Counted from the stretch's first letter, positions 35,248-44,188 are shown. The stretch: 64,000 nucleotides of DNA from Motilimonas eburnea (GCF_021295345.1 NZ_JAIMJB010000008.1:124001-188000); one strand, 5' to 3'. Numbers and translations: made by a program. Notes: generated from the sequence alone by a model not told the origin.

Positions 35248-36696
35248 TCAGCAAATTTTACCTGCTATGTACCCAAATACAGAGCCTAACATTAATCCGG
35301 TGCCACCAGCATAATTATGATAGTGTGCCCCTCCTACTATTTCACCACACGCATACAGTCCTTTTATTGGAGTGTTATTTGAAGATAATACTTGAGCGTG
35401 TTCATTTATTTTTATTCCACCGTAGGTGAAGGTTAACCCTGTAACTACGGGACATATGAAAAAAGGAGGTTGAATGATTTTTATTGACCAGTTTGACTTA
35501 GGGATAAGTAACCCATTTGTAGTTAGTCCGTCTTTCTTCACAAACTCACTGGATTCAACTTCAATTGAGGCGTTAAACTCATCTATCTCCTTGGCTAAGG
35601 TATCTTCTCTAATACCAAAATGACTAGCTAATTTTGATAATTCATTAGAGCAAACCATCCCACTGTTCACAAAATACCCCTTAGGTAGTAAGGCGGCTGT
35701 TCTACTGTCAAATATTTGATAACAAATTCTATTTGGCTGCTTTAAAATTTCACCACCAAGTTTTGCATACAGGAAATTTGGATTATCTTCACCTTCATCA
35801 AAGAATCTTTTACCTACTTGGTTGACTGTTATTCCTAAATTAAAACAATACCTCGAGTTGAGTTGAACTTGTTCATGATCACCTGGTAATGAGTAAGGCG
35901 AAATATTAACTCCTTGGGGAGTTGAATGACAACCCTTTTTATCTCCGTAAAATATTGCCCCGGCTTTTATAGCAGCGTAAATCCCTTCGCCTGTGTTAAA
36001 GGGAACCCCTCGAACCGGAACATTTGACCACAAAAAACCAAGATTTTCTGCAACCTTTAATGAGTTAGCCTGAAAACCACCACACGCAAGCACTATTGAT
36101 TTACATAAAATATTATTTTCAATAATGGTGTTGTTTGTTGAAAATGAAACTCCAGCAATGGTTGAGTTATCGAAAATGATATTGTTAAGCTTGCTTTCGT
36201 ATAATATTTTCACTCCCAATGACTCAGCTACGGAGAAATTTTTTTCTTGTAAAGTTGCTCCTCCTCCTTTAATCCTTATAGGAACACTTCCCTCGAGAAT
36301 ATTCGGTTTAACTTCCCATCTATGGCCGAGAGAATATAACCACTTTATAACATTGTAGGAGTGTTCCGATAACGTTTTAGATAGCTCTTGGCATGCCATA
36401 CCCTTCGAGGATTTCATAATATCATCGTAAAAATTACTTGGCGAGTATGGGTAATATTTCGACTTAATAAGCATTTCTGTTTGCTTTGGGCAATCAGTTA
36501 ACTCACATAGTTCAAACAAGTTAGAATGAGTAAACCTGAAGTTCATTGTTAAGCTACTGTTACCACCCCTGTTTACTTTAGGGCTTTTTTCGAGAATTAC
36601 AACAGATTTACCCTTTTGTGCAGCTGAAATTGCTGCGCATAAACCCGCGTTACCAGCACCAATAACAACTACATCACAACTAATAGTTTTTATCAT
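35248..36696 (-). CDS. FAD-dependent oxidoreductase of the RiPP locus
   Basis: A 482-residue flavoprotein. The N-terminal VVVIGAGNAGLCAA is a Rossmann FAD-binding motif, followed by LEKSPKVNRGGNSS; the C-terminal GLYACGEIVGGAHYHNYAGG is typical of the fumarate reductase/tricarballylate dehydrogenase (TcuA-like) family. It could desaturate or oxidise the peptide. The start at ATG 36696 overlaps the GNAT stop (ATGA). A flavoenzyme of this family in a peptide-maturation operon is unusual. Confidence 0.82.
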   Translation of the reverse strand: MIKTISCDVVVIGAGNAGLCAAISAAQKGKSVVILEKSPKVNRGGNSSLTMNFRFTHSNLFELCELTDCPKQTEMLIKSKYYPYSPSNFYDDIMKSSKGMACQELSKTLSEHSYNVIKWLYSLGHRWEVKPNILEGSVPIRIKGGGATLQEKNFSVAESLGVKILYESKLNNIIFDNSTIAGVSFSTNNTIIENNILCKSIVLACGGFQANSLKVAENLGFLWSNVPVRGVPFNTGEGIYAAIKAGAIFYGDKKGCHSTPQGVNISPYSLPGDHEQVQLNSRYCFNLGITVNQVGKRFFDEGEDNPNFLYAKLGGEILKQPNRICYQIFDSRTAALLPKGYFVNSGMVCSNELSKLASHFGIREDTLAKEIDEFNASIEVESSEFVKKDGLTTNGLLIPKSNWSIKIIQPPFFICPVVTGLTFTYGGIKINEHAQVLSSNNTPIKGLYACGEIVGGAHYHNYAGGTGLMLGSVFGYIAGKIC

Positions 36697-37382
36697 TTTT
36701 GCTTTGACCACTCTAACCTTACAAACTCACCGACTTCTATAAAACCAAAGCTATTATATAGATTAATAGCTGTTTCATTTCTTGCATCAACGTGTAGGAA
36801 ATTTGCTAATCTCCTATCACATAGCTCCTGTAATAAAATTGAAGAATGCCCACGTCTTCTATGATGAGGGCTAGTATAAACATAGCTGATACATCTATAA
36901 TTAAAAATGCTACGCGTTGCTGCAGCCATGCTAATGGCTCTTCCCTTCTCCTCGTAAAATATAAAGTCATTCTCGTTTTTTTGTAGCACTTTGATTGCAT
37001 CAATATCACTTATTTCTCTATTTAAAACATCATTGTAAAATGCTCTTACTAAGGAAATCTTAGAGCGATCTAAGTTGTTATCTTTTTTGTTATGATTTTT
37101 TATTTCAATATTTTTGTGAAAAATTTTTATGTTACTCTTTGAAATGTTGTTAATATTGTTCTTGGTTAGTTTTTCTGAAACAAAGTCTAATAAATCAACA
37201 CGAAACTCTATAGCGGAAAAATTAACTGCGAAAATATTAATACATTTCTCTAGATCTTCTATAGAGCAATCTCTATGTATAATTATGTTTTTTTTGTGAT
37301 GCCTAACTAACGATTCGCTCAGTGGCCATTCAAGTCGGCTAGCATCAGGGTTATAATAACGGTTGTTGAGTAATTTGTTCAT
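36693..37382 (-). CDS. GNAT N-acetyltransferase
   Basis: A 229-residue protein. The C-terminal half has the GNAT motif A (YTSPHHRRRGHSSILLQEL) and the end motif HVDARNETAINLYNSFGF. The N-terminal half is not recognised. Its start overlaps the YcaO stop (TAATG) and its stop overlaps the FAD gene. In a RiPP locus it probably acetylates the N-terminus or a side chain of the product or gives self-immunity. Confidence 0.82.
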   Translation of the reverse strand: MNKLLNNRYYNPDASRLEWPLSESLVRHHKKNIIIHRDCSIEDLEKCINIFAVNFSAIEFRVDLLDFVSEKLTKNNINNISKSNIKIFHKNIEIKNHNKKDNNLDRSKISLVRAFYNDVLNREISDIDAIKVLQKNENDFIFYEEKGRAISMAAATRSIFNYRCISYVYTSPHHRRRGHSSILLQELCDRRLANFLHVDARNETAINLYNSFGFIEVGEFVRLEWSKQK

Positions 37383-38362
37383 TAGCAAAATGGATCTTCA
37401 ATTGTAAATCTAGAAAACTTTCTCCTACAACTTAGCTTATCCTCAGCTTCTGCAATTCTCACTCTGCAAAGGTATAAACCTTCATTGTCAAATAGGTCAT
37501 AGATAGAGATGTTTGGCTTGGAGGAGAATGTATTTTCTAAAATTGTATTTGCATTGAAATCAATGTGGCGATCGACATTGTTTTTTGTTCCTCTAATTTT
37601 CTTATCTAATTCAAGCAGTATTTTAGAGCTCTCAAAATCGAAAATTCTATTTAACTTCAATAATGATTCATTATTGTTCCCGTGATCAGCTCGTGGAATG
37701 TTTACGCAAAAATTACAATATAAATGCAAAGATTCAGCTTTAGATTTTTCCATTGCTTCATTAATGCTACTTCGCACAGATGAGCCAAAATATACTCTTT
37801 CATCACAAATAAAACAAGCAATTACAAAAGGTATGCTTTCATTTATGATATAATAGTTAATAACTTGGTTGTGTGCGATATATTCAGTATCAATTAGGTA
37901 GAGGCCTTTTTCATAGTACCAAGCTTCACACAGCAGGTGTCTTTCTATAACTTCAAAGAGTGCATTTACAATGGCACAATCTCTATCCTCGTGAATGGCC
38001 AAACCATTAGCAGAGGTTATCCTTTTTCCATCTTTATCAAATTGCCTAATTAAAATATTCGAAGCCGGAGTAAAACCTACACTTAACCCAGAGTAATAAC
38101 ATCGACCCTCAAAACCTTTTGATAACCTTTCAGGTGAAAAAAAACATTCATGCGATAGCATTCTCTCAAGGATTTCAAACGATGATATTTTAATGCATTT
38201 TTCTTCATCGTATCCCTCTGAATGACCATGAAAGGCTTCTGTTTTTTTATCAATCGTAATTGCAGCAGTGCTATCAACAATAATAAGATTACTTATTGAT
38301 GGGTGATTATAAATAAACGAGACAATAGGGACTCCATAAAATATCAGTTCTACTCTCTTCAT
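37382..38362 (-). CDS. YcaO-family peptide backbone-modifying protein
   Basis: A 326-residue protein. TSANGLAIHE followed by ALFEVIERH and an earlier FEILERML match the ATP-binding core of YcaO enzymes, which activate amide backbones to make azolines, thioamides or amidines. It is shorter than many YcaO proteins and ends DPFC without the proline-rich tail of azoline-forming members. The start at 38362 overlaps the preceding stop (ATGA); an ATG 12 bp earlier is possible. No E1-like or azoline oxidase partner is visible, which argues against a standard azole pathway. Confidence 0.75.
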   Translation of the reverse strand: MKRVELIFYGVPIVSFIYNHPSISNLIIVDSTAAITIDKKTEAFHGHSEGYDEEKCIKISSFEILERMLSHECFFSPERLSKGFEGRCYYSGLSVGFTPASNILIRQFDKDGKRITSANGLAIHEDRDCAIVNALFEVIERHLLCEAWYYEKGLYLIDTEYIAHNQVINYYIINESIPFVIACFICDERVYFGSSVRSSINEAMEKSKAESLHLYCNFCVNIPRADHGNNNESLLKLNRIFDFESSKILLELDKKIRGTKNNVDRHIDFNANTILENTFSSKPNISIYDLFDNEGLYLCRVRIAEAEDKLSCRRKFSRFTIEDPFC

Positions 38363-39336
38363 AGCATTGAACATTCGTTAAAGGAGTCTCGTATCTTCTT
38401 GCCATTCTCAGTGAAATTTGCTTTATCTGAAAGCACTTCATTAATCCCTATTTCTAGTTGTAGGCGGCATAACTGTAACCTGTCTCTAAACCTTTTATCA
38501 TAACCATTTAAAGATGCGGTTTTAAAGAAACGTACCATTCGAGATAATACAAATGTTGCATGAAACACTCCTCGCAGTGGACGCATTTCGTTCCTGATTG
38601 GTGCTCTAAATATTTTCTCATCGTCACAGTTTAAGGTTAGTTTATCAAGATGAAATAATGCCTCAAGCTTGAGGTGAGACACTTCATGAATTATATGTTC
38701 AATCCAATAAGCTACTTGATCGTCTTCTTTTTCTGGAACTCTAAGCCAAATTGCACCGAATACTTTTGATGAAGTATCTCCCCGCAGGACCCTGCCTTGA
38801 AATATCTTTATGTCGGTTAGGTAAGCTTCAACCTCAGAATAAATACATGGTGTCTGCTCCTTTATCAAATTCAAGGCCACTTCAATATTTTTTTTGTGAA
38901 AGTCCAATTCGGAATTATTTAATATGGGTCTAACGATTGTCGATTCATTCCTAATGTTTTTTCGCTCATAGCTCCTCAGGTAATTTATGTAGTTCCACTC
39001 CCAATCTTCTGAACAAATACTTGATATTTCAATTTTCTCACTTATTATCTCGTTTCCTATTGCAATCTTAATTTTTGATAATGAATCAAGAATTCCTGTA
39101 ATGTCACCAGACTTCATGGAGCATGACAATTCATAGAATGCAAAAATGAACTTCGGTGACAATTTTTTTTCGTTAACGATAGAATCGAGTATTTCATTTA
39201 TATCCGATAATTCTAAACCCAGTTTGGTTTCACACATCGAAGTGTAGATCTTCCATAAGTCAACTTGAAATTCACGAAGCTTCCTTGCTGTTGATTTGTT
39301 TGCCTTAGGGTTTGGTATAGAAGTAAAAATTTCCAT
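38359..39336 (-). CDS. HExxH peptide-modification protein (TIGR04267-like)
   Basis: A 325-residue protein. HEVSH at residues 217-221 in a long helix (IEHIIHEVSHLKLEAL) and a following C-terminal helical segment fit the HExxH-motif putative peptide modification family. Members of this group occur in peptide-maturation loci, and some have been reported as iron/2-oxoglutarate-type hydroxylases rather than proteases. It is the first enzyme gene after the precursor and the attenuator. An AGGA site lies upstream of ATG 39336. The chemistry here is unknown. Confidence 0.72.
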   Translation of the reverse strand: MEIFTSIPNPKANKSTARKLREFQVDLWKIYTSMCETKLGLELSDINEILDSIVNEKKLSPKFIFAFYELSCSMKSGDITGILDSLSKIKIAIGNEIISEKIEISSICSEDWEWNYINYLRSYERKNIRNESTIVRPILNNSELDFHKKNIEVALNLIKEQTPCIYSEVEAYLTDIKIFQGRVLRGDTSSKVFGAIWLRVPEKEDDQVAYWIEHIIHEVSHLKLEALFHLDKLTLNCDDEKIFRAPIRNEMRPLRGVFHATFVLSRMVRFFKTASLNGYDKRFRDRLQLCRLQLEIGINEVLSDKANFTENGKKIRDSFNECSML

Positions 39337-39512
39337 TATTGGCAAAGTCCTAAAAAATTAATAAAAGTAGTTTTTTACACATAAAGGATGTTTTCGAAAC
39401 TGTTATAATTCCAAAATGGGAAGCGTGGGTATGAAAGGTATTACGCATGCGAAAATGGCTAAAGGTTCTTTTCTAATTTGAACAAAATTAAAGACACTAA
39501 TTAAAGTTGAAA

Positions 39513-39534
39513 AGGCACCAACTTGGTAGTGCCT
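39513..39534 (-). terminator. Attenuator after the RiPP precursor gene
   Basis: AGGCAC (39513-39518) and GTGCCT (39529-39534) form a stem with a further inner pairing (CCAA/TTGG). On the minus strand a TTTT run follows. It lies 11 bp after the precursor stop and before the enzyme genes, so part of the transcripts should end here and favour the precursor. Confidence 0.6.
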
Positions 39535-39545
39535 AAATTCAATTG

Positions 39546-39734
39546 CTAGTCTTCTTGCATATTTACAGCAGGGGCGGTAGCTAGTGAGTCTAAATTGACA
39601 AAATCAACAGCCACAACTGATGACAAATCAACTTTATTACCAAACTGTATCTGATAATCAGAAGTTGATGAAACGGTTTGTGAAGCAAAGCCTCCCGAAA
39701 CTTTTTGGATTTCTTCTTTATTTATTTTTTTCAT
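39546..39734 (-). CDS. RiPP precursor with double-glycine leader
   Basis: A 62-residue peptide. The leader, residues 1-15, ends in the classic double-glycine site of class II bacteriocin and RiPP leaders (NKEEIQKVSGG). The 47-residue core holds six Ser, three Thr and five Asp, one Tyr and no Cys, with a repeat-like Val/Ser/Asp centre (SSVVAVDFVNLDS). GGAA upstream selects ATG 39734. It lies at the head of an operon with HExxH, YcaO, GNAT, FAD and C39-exporter genes, so it is very probably their substrate. Confidence 0.85.
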   Translation of the reverse strand: MKKINKEEIQKVSGGFASQTVSSTSDYQIQFGNKVDLSSVVAVDFVNLDSLATAPAVNMQED

Positions 39735-39776
39735 ATTTCCATATACCTTGATACTATTTAATATTTCATTTTTAAA

Positions 39777-39805
39777 ATAAACGCGTGACAAAATATTTTG
39801 TGTCA
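39777..39805 (-). promoter_or_regulatory. Promoter and palindrome upstream of the precursor
   Basis: On the minus strand TTGACA reads from 39805 to 39800, with a -10-like T-rich hexamer near 39780. The 14-bp perfect palindrome ACAAAATATTTTGT (39788-39801) overlaps the -35 element, so it is a good operator candidate for the RiPP operon. Confidence 0.45.
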
Positions 39806-39897
39806 AAGTTTTATCACTTATTTACAAAAAAATAGTATCATTTGTTCTGGATCAATGCAATGGTAAATGCTTGAGTTATTTATCAAATGTGGGTCTT

Positions 39898-39996
39898 GCA
39901 ATTGAGGAGCTGGTTGGTGCTGTGTTGGTCGAACGCAATCGGACACCTTTAGTTGAGATATTTGAAGTCTACTGCTGCAGAGCCTCTGCTCGTTAA
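39898..39996 (+). pseudogene. Decayed LysR-type regulator fragment
   Basis: A 33-codon stretch reads AIEELVGAVLVERNRTP, like the wing region of a LysR helix-turn-helix (ELEELVGxxLVERxR), then loses the pattern. There is no start and no continuing regulator, so it is a fragment. The surrounding 39806-40180 stretch shows no intact gene. Confidence 0.3.
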
Positions 39997-40180
39997 CTGT
40001 AATCGCTCAACACCGTAGCAATGCACGCAACACCTAAAAAGCAAATAACCACATAGCGCGCCACCTTGCTGATTGACAATGTGCTCTGTTCTAACTTTTA
40101 ACAGCAGGATAGTTTATTTTAGTTAGCCTTTGCAGTTGTTTTCCCTGATGATAAATTAGTAGCTTGATAAGCACTTCTTG

Positions 40181-40259
40181 TCCACAGTGTATAGTTAGTG
40201 GCTTGCCCCTGATATTACTTGCCCTTCCCTCTCAGGTGTTATCTATCCACAGTGTATAG
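40181..40259. repeat. Two direct repeats, DnaA-box-like
   Basis: TCCACAGTGTATAG occurs at 40181-40194 and 40246-40259, 65 bp apart, extended by similar bases on both sides. Each begins with a near match to TTATCCACA (TTGTCCACA, CTATCCACA). Partial CCCTGATA half-sites lie between and near them. They may be accessory protein sites of the recombinase region or of an origin. Confidence 0.4.
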
Positions 40260-40324
40260 ATTGTGATTTCTGTGAAATCTGTAATGTTAACCAGAATAAC
40301 TACCCTACTATATTTCATATCTAA

Positions 40325-40358
40325 TTTACCCCTGATAATGGTGTTTATCAGGGGTAAA
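40325..40358. other. 14-6-14 palindrome, recombination-core-like
   Basis: TTTACCCCTGATAA (40325-40338) and TTATCAGGGGTAAA (40345-40358) are perfect inverted repeats around the six-base centre TGGTGT. Two arms of this size around a short centre is the geometry of tyrosine-recombinase crossover sites (dif 11-6-11, loxP 13-8-13). It ends one base before a -35 element, so it could also be an operator. No T-run follows. Confidence 0.5.
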
Positions 40359-40359
40359 G

Positions 40360-40388
40360 TTGTGCTATCTTAAAGACTTGGGTATAAT
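40360..40388 (+). promoter_or_regulatory. Promoter of the recombinase unit
   Basis: TTGTGC (40360-40365) and a consensus TATAAT (40383-40388) are 17 bp apart. The first gene starts 24 bp downstream. The adjacent palindrome would allow repression by the recombinase or another protein. Confidence 0.65.
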
Positions 40389-40411
40389 GGCTTGTTTTTG
40401 GCAATCCGTGT

Positions 40412-41059
40412 GTGCCGGTCAGCCATCTCCGATCTGTTATCCAATTTTCCACCAGCACCTTTGAGGTCTTTGTGAACGATCACCAATTTGAAGTCATGCG
40501 ACAGCTTGTGATGAATTGTTTGCTTCATTTGTATTTGGATGTGGCCAGCAGCCATGGTTATGTGCCGATGGCGAAACGAAATACGATCATCATTAAATTT
40601 TTAAAAACAAGGCTAGCCCAGTCAGCTTACCAACCGGTGAAGAAAAGCGGTCGAACTTTGTTGGCTCAGTGCCGGCGTGCTAACGCCAATGCAGAAAAAG
40701 AATTGCTGACCCTCTATCAAACTTATCACCCCAAGAGTGAGCTGAATGATTGTGATCGCCTCTATGCTTTACTGTCAAAGATGGACATTGAGTATGGGAT
40801 CCAGTCGGACTTGGTTCAGGACTCTGAGGCGCCCAAGGTAGCCGATGTGTTATACCTATTGCCCGAGCATATCGAACATTGTTTTGACGACGCGAGTAAC
40901 CAAATTGCCCCTATATCAGTGTTGCTCGAATCAAGAAAACATCGTGAAATCATGAGGTTAGTTGAAGGTGCTGGGGCGTTTAAAGTGGGTTTGGTGGAAG
41001 AAAATCAGCAGGCGAAGCAAGCCCATTATCAACTGCATCCCGCCACTGTCACGTTATGA
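40412..41059 (+). CDS. Hypothetical partner of the tyrosine recombinase
   Basis: A 215-residue soluble protein with no recognised domain. The start is a GTG 24 bp after the promoter -10. It precedes the integrase gene by 68 bp, and the region between has no terminator, so they are probably cotranscribed. It may be a recombination directionality or replication factor, by position only. Confidence 0.5.
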   Translation: MPVSHLRSVIQFSTSTFEVFVNDHQFEVMRQLVMNCLLHLYLDVASSHGYVPMAKRNTIIIKFLKTRLAQSAYQPVKKSGRTLLAQCRRANANAEKELLTLYQTYHPKSELNDCDRLYALLSKMDIEYGIQSDLVQDSEAPKVADVLYLLPEHIEHCFDDASNQIAPISVLLESRKHREIMRLVEGAGAFKVGLVEENQQAKQAHYQLHPATVTL

Positions 41060-41127
41060 CATTGTAGGTGATGTGGAAATCTGACAGCAGAAATAGGGAA
41101 TGTCGATTTAAGGCATGAGGTCGAAAT

Positions 41128-42429
41128 ATGACAAAATTGGTAGTGTCACAACAAGACAGCAACGGTGTCATTGATAGCCAGTTAATGACCCGGTTGGCCG
41201 AAGAAGGCAATGTCGAACGCCTACGGATCATGTCTGATGAGTTCATCAAACAAGGCGGCGATGTTGGTGATATACCTGAACTGGTGGCACTGTACCAGCG
41301 CAATTTTGATGCCTCGATCATCCATTCTGGCCTTGAGCCAAATTCGCTGCGTGCGTTTAAATCGGCGCTTGGTTTGTTTCAAGCATACTGCGATGAATTG
41401 GATGTACCATGGTTACCCGCGACCACAGGAACAGTGAAAAACTATTTACAATACCGTGGCCAACATGTGAAAAAGGCGACCCTTGGCCGTGATCGTTGGA
41501 TGATTTCATTGGCGCATCAATGGGCGGGCGCACCCGATCCGACAGCCAGTATAGAAATACGCAAGTTACTAAAAAATATCGCTATTCAGCGCAGAGCAGA
41601 AGAAAATATTGACGCAGTGGGAGTGCGCAACAAGCAGGTTTTTGATGCAGACCAAGCCTCCCCTTTTCGTGAAATCTACCTCGATACCTTGCATGAACTC
41701 TGGCACGAAAGCACCCATATTTATACGCTGCGTAACCTAACTTTACTGACCGTGGCCTATGAAACGCTGCTCCGGGAAAGTGAGTTGGTGCGTATAAAAA
41801 TCCCCCATATAACCAGTGAAGTTGAGAAAGATGAGGACGGCCAATTGGTTGAGCATTGGCGGGTTGTTATCTATGAAACTAAGAAGAAAAAAGGGGAAAT
41901 GGACTTTGCCCCATTATCGACTCGCTGTATTAATTTGATTGAAGCCTACCTTCGTTTGTCAGGCAGAAGCTTGGATGATAACGGATTTTTGTTTGTCCGT
42001 CACAAGCGGCCGACATTAGAAATCCAAGCAAAATCAGTTGGCGTGGATGCCACTGGCGCCGAAGTGTTTGAACAACTTCCGCAGCGGCCCCACATCCATG
42101 CCGACTATGTTGATGAGATCTTTCAAAAGGGCTGGTTAGCCTTGTTCAATGATCCCAAAAAGGTCACTGATGAAAATGCGGATAAAGTCATTTACCGACA
42201 AAATCTACCCGTTGGCGCATTGGTGGGCAAAATTAGGCGGCCACCTGAGCCATGGTCAGGCCACAGTGCGCGTGTAGGCGCTTGCCAAGACTTACTGGCC
42301 GCTGGTGAGTTAGTGCCTGATGTGCAAATGGCCGGACGTTGGGCCGATGCCGGTATGATCACTTACTATGGCCGCGGCATTCTCCAGCAGAAGAATGCCA
42401 TGGGTAGGCGCCGATCGCATAAAAAATGA
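41128..42429 (+). CDS. Tyrosine recombinase (integrase)
   Basis: A 433-residue protein with an N-terminal SAM-like domain (residues about 50-140). The catalytic region has Arg216 (LLRESELVR), HSAR at 379-382, Trp405 and the nucleophile Tyr near 413-414 (ITYYGR). Tyrosine recombinases integrate or resolve DNA at short inverted sites. It is longer than phage integrases such as XerC. Its site may be the palindrome at 40325-40358. There is no excisionase-like gene next to it. Confidence 0.87.
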   Translation: MTKLVVSQQDSNGVIDSQLMTRLAEEGNVERLRIMSDEFIKQGGDVGDIPELVALYQRNFDASIIHSGLEPNSLRAFKSALGLFQAYCDELDVPWLPATTGTVKNYLQYRGQHVKKATLGRDRWMISLAHQWAGAPDPTASIEIRKLLKNIAIQRRAEENIDAVGVRNKQVFDADQASPFREIYLDTLHELWHESTHIYTLRNLTLLTVAYETLLRESELVRIKIPHITSEVEKDEDGQLVEHWRVVIYETKKKKGEMDFAPLSTRCINLIEAYLRLSGRSLDDNGFLFVRHKRPTLEIQAKSVGVDATGAEVFEQLPQRPHIHADYVDEIFQKGWLALFNDPKKVTDENADKVIYRQNLPVGALVGKIRRPPEPWSGHSARVGACQDLLAAGELVPDVQMAGRWADAGMITYYGRGILQQKNAMGRRRSHKK

Positions 42430-42492
42430 CTTTTCTATTGTGATTCAAATCCATACGTGTCGATATAAAAATTGATATATTGATTTTAATTA

Positions 42493-43053
42493 ATGACACT
42501 TCAAGGCCATTCAATTATGAGCTCAATCAAAAAAGGTGAACTTGCAATGGTAATCTGCGATGTGATCAAATCGGATTGGTCCATGGATATGAAAAAGAAC
42601 ATATTGGAAAAGCAATTACTATGGGGCCGATACCGCCCACGAGTTTATACCAATGACGATCTACCACCTGATGCAATTTGGTTTTCTCGTAAGGCTGAGA
42701 AAACCTACAAACAAAATGTAAAAAATGGGGCTATAAATAAGAGAGATCGATACAAAGGATTAATTAGAGAGCATTTAGTACCTCGCACTGTTATTTTTAA
42801 TGAGCTTCTTAAGATTAAACGCATTACCCCCAAAAAAGTTGATGATCTGCTCAGTGAGCTACTCATCATCGTAGTTGTAACAAAAGATGAAGATAGAAAA
42901 TTAGATCAAACTGGATTGAGAAGCAAAATGCCTGAAGGTTGGTGCTATGGCGATGACCCATTTCAACGGCATAAAGCTGCAGGGATTGTAAAAGTGGATT
43001 GGATACCTGAAACATTGGCGGAGCGTTATAAGAGGCATGGAATAGAGTATTAA
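42493..43053 (+). CDS. Hypothetical protein
   Basis: A 186-residue protein. Three in-frame ATGs lie at 42493, 42517 and 42547; the middle one has an AAGG site. The composition is basic and charged with no clear domain, and the tail LAERYKRHGIEY is not recognised. It follows the integrase after 63 bp and may be cargo. Confidence 0.42.
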   Translation: MTLQGHSIMSSIKKGELAMVICDVIKSDWSMDMKKNILEKQLLWGRYRPRVYTNDDLPPDAIWFSRKAEKTYKQNVKNGAINKRDRYKGLIREHLVPRTVIFNELLKIKRITPKKVDDLLSELLIIVVVTKDEDRKLDQTGLRSKMPEGWCYGDDPFQRHKAAGIVKVDWIPETLAERYKRHGIEY

Positions 43054-43120
43054 AACGTTTATCTTCGCCATGTATCTCTGTGTGGGTACTTTGGATATTC
43101 TGGATTTATAGGTGTATAAA

Positions 43121-43876
43121 ATGGATGTAAAAAGTGAACTATTAAGCGTTTGGAATTTCTTCGTCTTGATGATTTGCGATTGCCTTAAGATAGTTATTGT
43201 ATTCTTAGTCGCTTACTTTTTTACTGCATTTTTCTCGTTATTACCTATGCTTGACGTTAAGCCAATTATCGATATTCTCAGTAATTGGTCGCTTCTCTTT
43301 TTGTTTTGTATCCTTACTTTATCAGGTCTTATTCGAGTAACCCAGGCATTGCTCAGGGAGGTTTTCCCTAGAAAAGATTCTTTTCTAACTGGCCATATTG
43401 ATATACAGGTTGCTTCTATGAATGCTTGTAAGAATCTTAAGGTTCAAGCATTGAGGGTAAATACAGCTTTATTTAGAGATGACTTTGTAAAGGCTATCCA
43501 TGGCATTGAAAAGATAGATTTTTTATTTTTACGGCCCTTTGATCAACCAAGGACTGACTGGGAGATTGATCATAACAAAAAGCTAGAGTTAACAATGAGG
43601 AAGCTTGATGAGGATATTATTCCAGAAGCACAGAAAAAAAATCATACTATATCGGTTAGATTTATTGATGAGGTACCGACAAAGAATGTGTTTATTTATG
43701 ATGATAAGGTTGCCCACATAAAACAATATAATAAAAAAAGCAACTCTTGCGAGAGCTCCCCAATATCTATCCACTCAATAGAAAGGGACTCTCGCTCCTT
43801 TGCAAAAGTTCTTCAACAATTTTATACAACCTCTGCCTCATCTATTGATAGTGCAGATTTTTATAAAAATGAATAG
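43121..43876 (+). CDS. Two-helix membrane protein
   Basis: A 251-residue protein with two hydrophobic helices in the first 75 residues (FFVLMICDCLKIVIVFLVAY and SLLFLFCILTLSG), then a cytoplasmic or periplasmic domain of about 170 residues. ATG 43121 is used; a GTG 9 bp upstream has AGG next to it. No family is recognised. Single-gene membrane-plus-domain proteins of this type are often defence or surface genes in islands, but nothing here shows it. Confidence 0.48.
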   Translation: MDVKSELLSVWNFFVLMICDCLKIVIVFLVAYFFTAFFSLLPMLDVKPIIDILSNWSLLFLFCILTLSGLIRVTQALLREVFPRKDSFLTGHIDIQVASMNACKNLKVQALRVNTALFRDDFVKAIHGIEKIDFLFLRPFDQPRTDWEIDHNKKLELTMRKLDEDIIPEAQKKNHTISVRFIDEVPTKNVFIYDDKVAHIKQYNKKSNSCESSPISIHSIERDSRSFAKVLQQFYTTSASSIDSADFYKNE

Positions 43877-43917
43877 GTGTCGAGATGTGATTATGCGTTA
43901 TGAACCTGCAAAGTAAA

Positions 43918-43960
43918 AAGACCGAACGATATAGCTTAATAGCTATAATGGTTCGGCCTT
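43918..43960 (-). terminator. Terminator of the minus-strand gene
   Basis: CCGAAC (43922-43927) pairs with GTTCGG (43951-43956), with ATAGCT/AGCTAT as the inner stem and AAG/CTT outside a mismatch. On the minus strand the stem is followed by TTTTT. It lies about 230 bp downstream of the HTH protein gene (44189-44974) and would end that transcript. The 43961-44188 stretch shows no gene. Confidence 0.55.
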
Positions 43961-44188
43961 ACCCACCCCTGACCCTAGTGTACCTTGAATCATTTCAGTT
44001 ACTTGCCTCAGCGTTTTCACCTAGTCTATGACCGATTACAAGGTCGTCCGAATGATACCCATACACGACCCCTGCCTTATGTTGAGTTGGGGTGGTGCTC
44101 AAATTGAAAGGTACCCATGTCATGAGCTGGAACACAGCTCTGGCTTGAGGATTAAGCACCTCAATTTAGCTATTGGGGAAATCGAATA

